From: Isoetes taiwanensis
Taxonomy: Eukaryota > Streptophyta > Lycopodiopsida > Isoetales > Isoetaceae
Length of the DNA stretch: 64,000 nt
Direction of reading: 5' to 3'
NCBI GenBank assembly: GCA_021234155.1
Contig: JAJEKV010000158.1
Coordinates: 675,820-739,819, forward strand
Shown here: positions 1-9,952 of the stretch, piece by piece
Layout of the letters: every line of letters begins with the position of its first letter
Numbering within the stretch: the stretch's first letter is position 1
Translations under genes and position numbers: made by a program
The notes under the pieces: model-generated
Databases searched by the model: none
Told to the model about the DNA's origin: nothing
The model's input: only the letters and a program-made list of their open reading frames with translations

Positions 1-586
1 TCGCTGTTATAAGCTTCGCAAGAGCCGGATCCTAAGGGGAACGAGAGTCCACGTGGATTTGGGAAGAACCACCTCTCCCACCTCTCGTATAAATTTATCT
101 GATTGCGAGTTCTTAACCACTTCCATTGTAAAACTATGTGCTAAAGTATTATTATAATTTATTTTGATGAAGATTTTAAACCTGAAAGCTTTGTCTCTTT
201 AACAATGCTTAATTGAAACAACTCTTTCTTGCTCGATTTCACACTCTTTGTCTTTCCAATGTTTGACTTTTTAGTACTTATATTAAGCTTGCAAAAACAA
301 TCTATATTTCCTTCCTTGTTTTTAACAATAAATACTTACCGAAGTTATCAAAATTAATGTCTCTCCCTCAAAACAAGCATTTTTTTTTTTTTTTTTTGCC
401 CTCTTTTTAAAATGAAAAGGCTTCAAAATGTTCTTGTTTGGGGGGTATCCCAAATGCTAATTGCTCAACAATCTATTTTGCTCCCTATTTTGTGTGTTTT
501 TTTTTTTTTTTAAGTTTTCAATTTTTATAAAGGAATCTTTCAAACGCACTTCTTAAATAAGTGCGTTTCATTTTAAACCTTTTTGG
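1..586. other. AT-rich spacer with poly-T runs
   Basis: I see no coding frame of substance here. The stretch holds two long T runs (about 380-397 and 498-511) and short AT-rich sequence. Its right edge meets the end of the antisense receptor-kinase relic at about 587. Confidence 0.5.
542..568. repeat. Perfect 10-bp hairpin
   Basis: The arms AAACGCACTT and AAGTGCGTTT are exact reverse complements around a 7-nt loop. The hairpin lies about 20 bp outside the point where similarity to the receptor-kinase gene stops, so it may mark the edge of an inserted or rearranged segment. Function is not known. Confidence 0.6.
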
Positions 587-1507
587 TCTTGAAAAAGAGA
601 GTACATCTCGATCCAACCGGAGGTTGTGTAATTCGTGAGTATACCTTAAGGTTGCCATCGGAAGAAGTTTGATGAATGTAGCAAAAGGAACCTCGTGACA
701 CCAAAAGTTACCCTCGAATTAATCGGATTCAATATCCCCACGGGATCGATCAAGCAAACATGTTGGTGTTATCAAGTCTGCGAAAAGTTAGACCCTAGTC
801 AAGATTAATGGTATAATTGTCATCCCTGCTGAAGGTGAAACAACCTGGCTAGTTGATTGTGTGGCAAGATAGAGGTTGTTGTTGTTGTTTGCGAAGAAGT
901 CCATATCCAATAGGGCAAGTTTTGGCCCAGCAAAGTTTGCATAAAGAACCAGCCCAGCGAGTCCATCACCAAACTATAATCTCCGGCAGAGTTGTTTGTA
1001 GAGGAGGCCCATTTGGTTAGCTTCTTTCCCGGCTTTAAAACTCTTCTAAACATAAGGGTATCGGTGAGCTCGTCAAAACTCGCCAAATTGTATCATTGAA
1101 TTAGTTTGCGTAATGATATTCCCCATGTGCACCACGTACCGAGTCTCCACTCCTTTGCTATAACTATAAGTGCTCCAAACTAGTTTTCATTTTCATCTTT
1201 GAGTCAAGTTTACCGACCTTGATTGAAACTAAAGCTAGCGTTCTCTCCAAGGGATTGCCCCTATTTGCAGTCCGGGCGATGCGAAGCATTCACATTTTGC
1301 GGTATTGTTCCAAGATTGGGGAGGTTAAGGATAATAACAGAAAGAGTGTAAGAATTGGAGGTGCTGTTCACAAAAAATCTATATCACCAGATCTATAAGC
1401 ACGGAGCCCTGCCCAGCGTCCTGTGAGACCATCCTTGTTAATCACATTTAGAGTACCTATGGAATCATTGTTGTTCCACACAGTCCAGTTCTTACTGTAA
1501 TGTTTGT
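587..1507 (-). pseudogene. Antisense relic of the lectin receptor kinase ectodomain
   Basis: Read on the minus strand, this stretch follows the receptor gene at 8188 from about residue 28 (just after the signal peptide) to about residue 340 (before the EGF-like region). The clearest open part is 820-1086, which keeps the end of the lectin domain (SFDELTDTLMFRRVLK) and the motif QNLPYWIWTSS. Small indels and stops break the frame throughout. The signal peptide, PAN domain, membrane helix and kinase are absent. Similarity stops sharply at about 1507, where a GGCC-rich palindromic sequence starts, so the copy was probably truncated there by another insertion. Several differences from the intact gene fall at CAG/CTG-like sites and may be sequencing errors. 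It is a dead paralogue in inverted orientation to the main gene. Confidence 0.85.
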
Positions 1508-1580
1508 AATAGGTAAAGGCCATTTAGGCCACTTTTCTGGCCGAAAAGGCCTGGCGGCGGTGCCAGAAAAGTGCCTGATT
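1508..1580. repeat. GGCC-rich inverted repeat next to the relic's edge
   Basis: Imperfect arms of about 14 bp (GGCCACTTTTCTGGC near 1528 and GCCAGAAAAGTGCC near 1562) flank GGCCGAAAAGGCC, itself nearly palindromic. The sequence starts where the antisense kinase relic stops. Similar GGCC words recur at 38.6-39.3 kb and at 59.9 kb, so this may be the end or promoter region of an element family. Confidence 0.45.
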
Positions 1581-3168
1581 TTTGAGTTCGGGACGTCGCC
1601 ATAGCTGAGGTTTCAGAGATTTTGTCGAAGTTTTTCTGTTAATGTGTCAATAACAGAGTGCTAAGATCCGTCTTTACTGCTTTGTGATAGGTTTGGAAGG
1701 ATATTTCCTAAAGATTTCTCAGGTAACATGATAACCATTCCTTTTTTTTGGATTATTTAGTATCTTTGCTTTTCTAACGCATTTGTTATGGATTTAGGTG
1801 CCTACATTTACATGGATGCGCTGTGGAGTGTGTTAGACAGTTAGATCCTTTGTTTCAAGAACATGCATGGCTTATTTCTATGCCAAATCGGTCCAAGAAT
1901 ATGCCTAGCTTATTTCTAACCTTGTGTTTTTTCCAGACTTCTTTATCCTGTTAGCCTTTACCTCTACCAGATCTTGTTAAAGGTTTGATGCTTCACAATG
2001 GCTTTCCGTTTTATCCTTTCTGTCCTGGCTAATGTTATGCTCATTATTGTAAAGATGAGCATGGAAGATATAGATGTTGATGAACCTGAAATTTTGTGTC
2101 GAAGCTTTGGCCCTAACCTTACTCAAGAGCTTTCTCTTCCGGATAACATTGTGCTTTGGCGAGATTGACGAGGTGATTGGGAAGATCGATTCTATTTATC
2201 TTGAATGAGCATCAACAGGAGTTTGAAGGAATAGAATGGGATGTTGGAGAGGACATTGCACAAGAGAAGGATGATGAATTCTTACCTTTGGATGAAGATA
2301 TAATGAAGATGATTAACAATGGTGGAGAAGATAATTCTCGGCTCTAAATTGGAGTGGGCAAGGCGAAGATTTGATTCATGGAGAACACGCTTTAATCATG
2401 ATGTTTCTATTCCTATTGAGGATCTTGATCATCGAAGTTTTAAATAACATTGGTTCCCTTCATGCTTCAAGTAAAGAAGAAAAAAAATCAAATTTGTATC
2501 CTGTTAAGGTGTAATTTCATGTATTGTTTATTTTATTTTCCTTTAGCCATTAGATTTCAGCTTAAGTGTAATTGCTTTTGTTTCAGCTTAAAGTAATCTT
2601 GTTTCGAAACCATAGGAAGAATTGTTAGGAAGCCGGAGGCTACTTTGTTGGAGAGGCTGGAATTGCAGAGCCAAAGTTTAATATCCTTCAATCCGATGTT
2701 TTTCGAAAGTCTATCATTGCTTTTGTGTCAGCTATTAAGAGGTCTAGGAGTCTTGGAATTGGAATGAAACCTAAAAAAGCAGCAGCCATTACTTTTGCTG
2801 AAGAGGAAGAGCTCCTTTCTGATATTGATAATTCAATTTATCATGGTCCCGGGCGCAAAAAGGCTTGCCTATTACGGTTACAGCGTTTTTGGAATCGAGG
2901 TTGTGGTGAACTTCATCAAGTTCAAGATATAGATCTGAGTTTGGAGACTGATTGTAATGGTGAAATGCTGAAATATGATGAAAGATTGAGCAAGACGAAT
3001 CAGGTAACCCCTACCAGATTTGAGCAGTGCCATTTTAGACCACCAGTGTGGAGTTACAAGAGTGATTTTATCAAGACCTACAAGCAATATGTTAGGCATT
3101 TGCCTCGAAAGGTGGATAGTGGTAAGAGATCATTATTTTTTACTCCAATTATGAGGCCGAGGACAATG

Positions 3169-3234
3169 GTAAGTATTTGCTTGCTTTTAGATAATTTATT
3201 TTTCTAGTTTTTTAACTTAGTGTTCCTATTTTAG
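3169..3234 (+). other. Likely intron in the recombinase gene
   Basis: GT at 3169 and AG at 3233-3234 bound 66 AT-rich bases with a T-rich end. Removing them brings the FTPIMRPRTM part next to the VGEKTIRLWLK part, as expected for the family, though a one-base frame problem remains just after the junction. Confidence 0.6.
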
Positions 3235-3428
3235 GTCCGGTATCATCGAGCGAGTTGGTGAGAAGACTATTAGGCTATGGTTGAAATGCATGGGGAGCTT
3301 GCTAATCTTGACATTTCGAACAAGAGCGGGAAGGGTTACTAATGTTACAAGGATGTCATTATGCGTGAGTTCCTCCGAGAAATTGGGATGCAGGTTACTG
3401 GTCACAGGTCTATTACTTCATTTCAGAA

Positions 3429-3494
3429 GTAAGTATTTATTTGTTTATTCTTTTTATTTTTAGATTTATGTTAATTTTTTGTTGTTCTTTTTAG
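3429..3494 (+). other. Likely intron before the catalytic Tyr exon
   Basis: GT at 3429 and AG at 3493-3494 bound 66 T-rich bases. Splicing joins TGHRSITSFQ to KYDR in one frame, which restores the expected His-to-Tyr spacing of tyrosine recombinases. This is good support that the gene once had spliceosomal introns. Confidence 0.75.
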
Positions 3495-4210
3495 GTATGA
3501 TAGGTCTAGGGACTTGCAAGTTGATGCTGCTATGGACATAATCGGGAAGCCAGTTGGTGATGATGGCAGAAACTATCAGGATGTTTTGAATGTGCATGTG
3601 GATAAGTGGAGGAAGATTGAGAATGAGAAGCTGAAATCTAGTGCTGTTATTACTGATTCGCAGACTGAGAGATCCTTTTTAAGGGGTAGTACCTCCAATA
3701 GTGGCAACTTGGCCGAGTTGAATCCTAATCTAATTTCCAAACCAGTTTGTGGAGTGCAGGTTCTAGAATTGTGACAGCAACAGCCAACTTGAATGGAGAT
3801 CCTGCATTCTATAAGGGGAAGAATGGTGAAGAGGTGAAGCTTTATGATCCAATTGATGAGAATGTCTTGAATAGTGCAATTGATGCATGGCCTGAGGCTT
3901 CCAAAGCTTTTCCGTGTGCAATTATCAAGGATAACACTGTTAGTACTTCAGGTGGCTTCTCGTTTATGGCTCCAGTTTATGGCTTCTCGTTTTTGGCCTT
4001 GCGAACATGAGAAATGCATGAAGCCTTCAACAGAACTCGAGTGGATGGAAAGGAGGAGAGCATGTGGCGACAAGGGGAGTGTCAGACAACCAAAGCAAGT
4101 TCATGATGACGTGATAGGTGGCCTAGCTGTGGGGGGGGGGCTTAGAGTGTTTGAAGCTAGGCGGGCCATATGTAAGGCAATAGCGGCGCCTAGACTCCCC
4201 TATCTTTGAA

Positions 4211-5740
4211 GCCCCATATCTCTTTAATCTTTGGGTTTTTAAGGGCAATCTTCTTTCCTAAACATGGAATGTTTGATTATGTATATGGAGATACCTCGAT
4301 TGACCAATTTAGGGTTGTTCTCCTACTTCAGTGGTCGGCTCGCAGTTTCACTTTTTGAACATCTGATTGTATATCCGAAGATACCTTGGTTGAACAATTG
4401 AAGATTGTTTTTCACCATTTGATATGTTTACGCCTCTTACGTGCAAAACATGGCAAATCCATGCTAAATCAAAAAAAAAAAAAAAAAAAAAAACCGAATT
4501 GAGCCCACGAAAAATGCTATCTAGATTTTGGTTTGCTCGTTAAGGGCAAGCTTTTGCTCATGTGGGTATTGAGCTTACTTTGAGTATATGCTAGTATATA
4601 CTGAATATTCGATCTGGACCCGGTCTAAACCTGCAATACCAGGTAACTTTGCCCGTAAGATTTTCTCCACAGTTTCCATCCTCTGTTTGGCCATAAAACG
4701 TATTCTCCTTTGCCGGATTGCATCGTAGTATATTCAATTCTAGCCTCTTATTCATAGCAGTAGGTAGATATTGAACTGGTGTTCTTTGTAAATTCCTATT
4801 CATTTTTGTTGCATTCTGTTCAGAACTTGTTGTAGCTTGTCTCATTTGCTGATATGAGCCGAGTTATTCTATCAGGCATATCGAATAAATATCTTGTACA
4901 TGATCAAAAAAACATGACAAAACAAGAGAGAAGACATGGAACAAGAAGCCACCAAGAGTAACATTTCTAATTTAAAAAAAAAAACCTCCAAATCATTGAC
5001 CCATCATAGTTCACAAGTAATGAGATGCTTCCGTTGTTAAAGAGATTTTGTTATGATTTTTCAGTTCTATAAAAAGGGAGAGAAAAGCAAAAGTTACAGT
5101 TGTTCCCAACTAAGAGAGATTTTGTTATGATTTTTCAGTTCTATAAGAAGGGAGAACAAAGTAAAATGTTACAGTTGTTCCCATTATGACAAATTACCAG
5201 GGTCCCATTTTTGCTGATTATCGTGGTTCATACGAAGATTTCATGTTTGATCCAAAAGCCGATTATGCGCATGTCACATTCTTGTGTTTCTTAAATGGAA
5301 TAGTCTACTAGTAATAAATAAGACTTCGAAAGGAGATTGAAAAATGATCCATGAGCACATGATAAAACTGTGAGCAATAGCTGCATCAAATCCTAGTTAT
5401 AGTGACCAAGTCACAGCCCGATGTTCATATCAAGCATCTGCTATTATCCTTTTTCTTCAGGTTTGTTAGGTGTGGATGAGACAATGTCCTTCGCTGCACA
5501 TGATCACTGTCTTGAAAATTGTCATATGTGCAGTTTTGTGACACAACTGTTGAAGCAGAGACAATGACAAACAACTATACCATGTCAATGAATGCAAATC
5601 TCAACTTCTTAATAGCATGCTCTCCTCAGAGGCTTTTAGTTTCATCCCTTTTCACTTTAGACATGGCTTTTAGCTTGACCAAACAACTTTTGACTTGTAT
5701 CTAACATAGAATAATCATTCCATTAGAATAACTCAAGTGG
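4211..5740. other. Spacer without a recognisable gene
   Basis: I see no coding region I can support. Within it are two similar short blocks (about 4260-4320 and 4365-4425, both with a GATACCT(C/T)G(A/G)TTGA core), an A run of 23 at 4471-4493, and a 74-bp-period tandem duplication at 5041. Confidence 0.5.
5041..5184. repeat. Two-copy tandem repeat, period 74 bp
   Basis: The unit starting AGAGATTTTGTTATG at 5041 is repeated at 5115 with a few substitutions and small indels. Both copies end in GTTACAGTTGTTCCCA. Confidence 0.8.
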
Positions 5741-6950
5741 CATCATATCATTAGGTTCTAGCACTATCGGCATGCGCATATTATTTAGATGTAAAATTAA
5801 GTGCTAAGGGAGAGATGATCTGTACAATTTTGCTTGCACTTAGCGCTATATACAGGTCTCCTTGTCTTCATGGTTACTTAATTAATGCAATGTGATTACT
5901 TGATATGCAAATAGGCAAACCAGGACATCATGGAATTCTTGAAGGAAAATAGGTCAATTATAAGGTTTAAAAGCATTGATGGCAATTCAGTTTTGCAAAT
6001 CAATTTGGAGTTATGGATACCACCTGTGAAATAGATGGAAATTGGCTAAATGGGCTTCATATAACATTTTGTGCATAAACAGAATGTGGATAGTCTGGGC
6101 ATCTAGACTAGGATTTATTCAGACAACACATCTTTGTAGATATTTTCATGTGGCATTTAGTGATGTTTCAGTCTTGTATATGTATCTGATTATGTTGACT
6201 TCTCTACCATTTTGGTACTGTTGTGTGAAAAACAGGTCAATAATGCACATGTTGTAATGTGATACTGAAAGTGCAATTCATGTAATTCTGATGATCCCTT
6301 CATGTGATAAAATCAGAGGTGGCTGAAAATGATAAGGAAGTGAGGAGCATGCAGAAGACAACGGTCTATAGTTCTTTGACTTGGCTGATAACATGGTTCA
6401 TAAAAGACTCATATTATCACCATAGGAGGATCATATGATTCTTGTCGAAACTACAACGCATTAGAATATACTTTTTTGTTGTGTTTTGCAGTTAATGGCA
6501 GCTTCCAAGACAATTGGAGAATGGAGAATTTGTTTTTTTTTTTTTTTTTTATGCTGGAAAAAAGCTAACTGTGTACAATCAAAAGGTTTGGCTCTGTGTA
6601 TGCATATAATGACATAATTTCTACTAGAGATGCTCTCAAAACGCACCAAATCCTTATTGTTAGCAGGCAGGTAAGGTGGGGCTCGTATGGAATACTGCAG
6701 ATATTTGATCAAATTCTAACAAGTAAAGGAAAGAAATTCTTAAGTTTATGGGGACAACATCCAAAAGTTAATATTTGTGGCCTGCACATATTTTTGGGTC
6801 GTTTTACTTGTGCCATGGAGGGATTCTAGTGAATTCATAAAAGATCGCATGGGCAAGAAGATATAAAGACCCTAGTTAGTTCGGGGAGCAACCGTTTTAT
6901 TTAGGGAGATCAACTTGAATCCAAATATAATCAATCGGTGAAGAAACACG
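5741..6950. repeat. Dispersed repeat, copy A (uninterrupted)
   Basis: The part 5741-6467 is closely repeated at 37707-38495, and the part 6463-6947 at 60580-61108. Copy A is the unbroken form. Around 6480-6670 there is what may be an old exon, with a 3' splice-like TTTTGCAG and a frame giving VYAYNDIISTRDALKTHQIL. The same frame in copy C reads VYAYNDIMFTRDAIKAHQIL, but the protein is not recognised. Confidence 0.8.
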
Positions 6951-6959
6951 GGACTTTTT

Positions 6960-7420
6960 AGTGAACCAGAAAATCAACTCAAATCGAGTCACAGATGTAG
7001 AACTAAAGAAGAGCATTTGGTGTATTGGTTTTTGAGACAATTGAACTGACAGATAAATAATGAGACAGTCATTGCTAGGCAAATTTTGAATAACCAATAA
7101 GGATTGACTAGGAAATTATTGAGATGCTAACAACTTGAGATTGAATATTTGTGGCATTGACTACATAAATACTAAGATGTGAGATTGAATACAAGGCCCG
7201 CAATCTTTTCAGGTAGCCATCCTTTTAAGCCATGATTTTTGTTATGACAATTGCAAAGCTTACGATTTTCTTATGAATTTTAATTAGCCCTTGTAACCTA
7301 TGCATTGACTATTAGGAGTCTGCCATCCAACAAGAAGCAACATCAAGTAATAGACATGCATGGCAAATCTCAATAAAATTGGTCTGAAAATTTTTGCACT
7401 ATCAGACCCTTTTCCCACGA
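6960..7420. other. Spacer, nothing recognised
   Basis: AT-rich sequence with no convincing frame, RNA gene or repeat. Confidence 0.4.
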
Positions 7421-7690
7421 GATGTTGGGTGGGCTATTCCTGAAGCACCTCCTTGACCATGATGGTGGGCTATTCCTAAAGCACCCCCTTGACCACCAAA
7501 AAACAAGCAAGCACATCCTTGGACTTGGTCAAAGACGATGGTGGACTATTCCTGAAGCACTTCTTGAAGCGCCTCCTCGACCACCTAAAAACACATTCTA
7601 CAGGTCAAAGACAATGGTGGGTTATTCTTGAAGCAACTCCTGGACCACCCAAAACAAGCAAACACTTCCTTGGTCCACTAGCGGGTGACC
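7420..7690. repeat. Imperfect minisatellite, about four units
   Basis: A unit containing ATGGTGGGCTATTCCTGAAG, then CTCCTTGACCACC and in some units AAACAAGCAAGCAC...CTTGG, recurs about four times with different lengths (roughly 40-80 bp). It lies 500 bp upstream of the receptor kinase start. The open frames through it are repeat products. Confidence 0.7.
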
Positions 7691-7919
7691 CTCTGTGTGC
7701 AGGACCTTGTCTTATGTGATTTTATAATGGGAAAGACCAAGGATATAATACTTGTGGTTTAAACCCGACTGTCCACGTGAAAATGCGCAATAGCCTTACA
7801 TTAGGGATAATGTGCTGGAGGAGGCAATTTCCCTGGTAAGGGCCTGGCGAGCCTGTTAGGGCGGACTAGGTCCGAAGCAGGCAAAATTATGTCCTCGGAC
7901 ACATTTTCCCACGAAGAGT

Positions 7920-8038
7920 TTAGGAGGGAGGAAATTTCATGCCAAGTGCATTGTATTGACCACAAATTTAAGATGTTGCCCATCCCTTTTAACATTATAG
8001 GTTTTAATCTAGGCCTATGAAATTTCCTCCCCCCTAAC
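7920..8038. repeat. Inverted repeat upstream of the receptor gene
   Basis: TTAGGAGGGAGGAAATTTCAT at 7920-7940 is the reverse complement, with one mismatch, of 8018-8038. The spacer is about 77 bp. It may be a small foldback element in the promoter region. I could not fix a TATA box or transcription start for the gene. Confidence 0.65.
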
Positions 8039-8187
8039 TTTAAGTCGGAGAACTAGTCAGGCTCGCCAAAATGACTTTGTAGGACCGAGTCCTAATTAAT
8101 TAGCTTTGACTTGGGCAGAATTCTAGCATTAGATGTAGCTAAGACGAAGTTGAATCGAGCTCAAAATTCATGTGATAATCAGGAGAC

Positions 8188-9645
8188 ATGGCGCAGGGAT
8201 TGTTAGCCCAAGCGCTGCTGCTTTGCTTCTTAGTCATTGCATCCCTAATTTCTGTTTTTGCTGAAACACATTACAGTAAGAACAGGATCATGTGGAACAA
8301 TAATGATTCCCTAGGTACTCTATATGTGATTAACAAGGATGGTCTCACAGGACGCTCGACAGGGCTCCGTGCTAATAGATCTGATGATACGATAGATTAT
8401 GAAATCTGGTTTGTGAACAGCACCTCCAATTCTTACACTCTTTCTGTTATTTTCCTTAACCTCCCTCAATCTTGGAACAATATTGACAATCCAAATGTGA
8501 ATGCTCGCATCATTTGGACTGCAAACAGGGGCCATCCTGTTGGAGAGAACGCTAGCTTTAGTTTCACTGAAGCTGGTAACTTGGAGCTCAAAGATGAAAA
8601 TGGAATAATAGTTTGGAGCACTAATAGTTATAGCAAAGGAGTGGAAACTCTGTGGCTGACAAACATGGGGAATATTGTTCTGCAAACTAATTCTATGGAT
8701 ACAATTTGGCAGAGTTTTGACGAGCTCACTGATACCCTTATGTTAAGAAGAGTTTTAAAGGCAGGAAAGAAGCTAACCAGCTGGGCCTCCTCTACAAACA
8801 GCTCTGCTGGAGATTATGGTTTGGTGATGGAATCCGGCGGGCTGGTTCTTTATGCAAACTTTGCTGGCCAAAACTTGCCCTACTGGATATGGACTTCTTC
8901 TGCAAACAACAACAACAGCCTCTATGCTGCCACACAATCAACTAGCCAGGCGTTTGCTGCCTTCTGTAGGGATGCCAATAATTCCATTAATCTTCAGCTA
9001 GGGTATAATGTTACGGCACTTGGTAACACCAACAAGTTGCTTAATATCTACTGTGGGGATATTCAATCCAGTGGTCAGAGGCTAACTTTTGGTGTCACAA
9101 ATTCTAATGCTACATTCATCAAACTTCTTCATGATGGCAACCTTAAGGTATACTCCTGGAATTACACAACCTCCAGTTGGATGGAGATGTACTCTCTTTT
9201 TGAAGACCAAGATTTGTGTTCTCTTCCCAACAAATGTGGCAATTATAGAGTATGCAGAAACAGCAAATGTGGGGAGTGCTTTGGAGGCACTAACGGCTCT
9301 TACGTTGAAGTAGACAAGAATGAATCAGATCTGGGTTGCAAACCAGTAAATTCTAACTGCAGCACCAAGTTAACAGAGTTGCAAGGTTACCATTATTTTG
9401 CTATTAAATATGAGAGCAAGAACTCAGTTTCAAAGCAGCAGTGCCAAGATGCTTGTAGCGGTGAATGCATGTGCAAAGCTGCCTTCTTCAACGCTACTGA
9501 ATCATCGTGTTTTTTGGTGAACAACACAGTTGGAACAGTTGAAGCCATATCTGATAACAATGTGTTTGCCTTTCTCAAGATGGAGACTAGTGCAGGTAAT
9601 TCCGCATACTCAAATTCTCATAGTGATAGAAGATATTCTTGTTAG
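8188..9645 (+). CDS. G-type lectin receptor kinase, ectodomain half (split gene)
   Basis: This is the first half of a plant S-domain-like receptor kinase, which would sit in the plasma membrane and sense an extracellular ligand. The start at 8188 has a purine at -3 and G at +4 and begins a clear signal peptide (residues 1-25, hydrophobic core LLLCFLVIASLISVFA). A bulb-type lectin domain covers about 70-180 (IIWTANR at 108-114, IVWSTN at 141-146, WQSFD at 174-178). A Cys-rich EGF-like stretch lies at about 342-372 and a PAN-like domain at about 391-465 (CQDACSGECMCKAAFFN). There are many N-glycosylation sequons. Native coding ends at 9623; the copia LTR then adds a few residues and a stop at 9643-9645. 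As it stands, the frame would give a secreted ectodomain without membrane anchor or kinase. The second half resumes in the same frame at 14925. Confidence 0.92.
   Translation: MAQGLLAQALLLCFLVIASLISVFAETHYSKNRIMWNNNDSLGTLYVINKDGLTGRSTGLRANRSDDTIDYEIWFVNSTSNSYTLSVIFLNLPQSWNNIDNPNVNARIIWTANRGHPVGENASFSFTEAGNLELKDENGIIVWSTNSYSKGVETLWLTNMGNIVLQTNSMDTIWQSFDELTDTLMLRRVLKAGKKLTSWASSTNSSAGDYGLVMESGGLVLYANFAGQNLPYWIWTSSANNNNSLYAATQSTSQAFAAFCRDANNSINLQLGYNVTALGNTNKLLNIYCGDIQSSGQRLTFGVTNSNATFIKLLHDGNLKVYSWNYTTSSWMEMYSLFEDQDLCSLPNKCGNYRVCRNSKCGECFGGTNGSYVEVDKNESDLGCKPVNSNCSTKLTELQGYHYFAIKYESKNSVSKQQCQDACSGECMCKAAFFNATESSCFLVNNTVGTVEAISDNNVFAFLKMETSAGNSAYSNSHSDRRYSC
9619..9623. repeat. Target-site duplication CATAG (left)
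   Basis: CATAG directly precedes the left LTR and is repeated directly after the right LTR at 14925-14929. Five bp is the usual size for copia integrases. Removing the element and one copy restores the receptor reading frame. Confidence 0.97.
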
Positions 9646-9821
9646 GGTTAGTTATAGGAAGTTCTGCTCATAAAGCAGAAGTCTGCCACGTCATAAATAT
9701 GGCAGAGATACGTTGTACTTTAGGATTATAAGTACCAGGCTGTTCCAACGATTCTGGACGGCTTATTTGCACACTTCTTGGTCCTGGGTTCTTGCTCTCT
9801 TGTTTGATCCATTCTGCTACA
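9624..9821 (+). repeat. Copia-1 left LTR
   Basis: 198 bp, starting TGATAGAAGATATTC and ending CCATTCTGCTACA, the same as the right LTR. It supplies the stop codon that ends the receptor ectodomain frame. It should contain the element's promoter; a possible core lies in the AT-rich part near 9695-9740, but I cannot fix it. Confidence 0.97.
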
Positions 9822-9833
9822 TGGTATCAGAGC
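9822..9833 (+). other. Primer binding site for initiator Met tRNA
   Basis: TGGTATCAGAGC directly follows the LTR and is the standard plant copia primer site complementary to the 3' end of initiator methionine tRNA. Confidence 0.95.
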
Positions 9834-9952
9834 TTAGGTGACAAGAGAAAAGGCGATTCAAGAAAGGTGGGCAGGAAATTACCTCAGCGTGATTGTTGAG
9901 AGGGAGCCGTGAGAGGGAGCCGTGACAAAAAGAGGAAAGGAGAAAAGCAAGC

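Larger units (their letters stand above)
2050..4010 (+). pseudogene. Crypton/DUF3504-type tyrosine recombinase, broken
   Basis: The pieces follow the layout of DUF3504 tyrosine recombinases (Crypton-derived domains as in ZMYM, QRICH1 and KCTD1). From 2725 the frame gives an N-terminal helical part, then FWNRGCGELHQVQDIDL, which carries the likely first catalytic Arg, followed by the family-like pattern LKYDERLSKTNQ. After a likely 66-bp intron (3169-3234) comes a SGRVTNVTRM segment with the likely second Arg. Then TGHRSITSFQKYDR gives the His and the Tyr nucleophile; the Tyr exon follows a second likely 66-bp intron (3429-3494). The C-terminal part runs from 3514 to about 3774 and may continue to 4010. 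At least two frameshifts and several stops break it. The family is known; the call rests on motif order. Element ends and target duplication were not found. Confidence 0.62.

Noticed and set aside
4471-4493. A run of 23 as evidence that the recombinase gene is a processed retrocopy
   Set aside because: The recombinase gene keeps two likely introns, so it was not copied from spliced RNA. The A run is likely just low-complexity sequence.
7420-7690. Repeat array considered as CRISPR
   Set aside because: Repeat units vary in length and sequence, spacers are not unique and uniform, and the surroundings are a plant-like genome.
8320-8685. Minus-strand frame of 121 codons in the receptor gene
   Set aside because: It is a shadow of the lectin-domain coding sequence, with no independent support.
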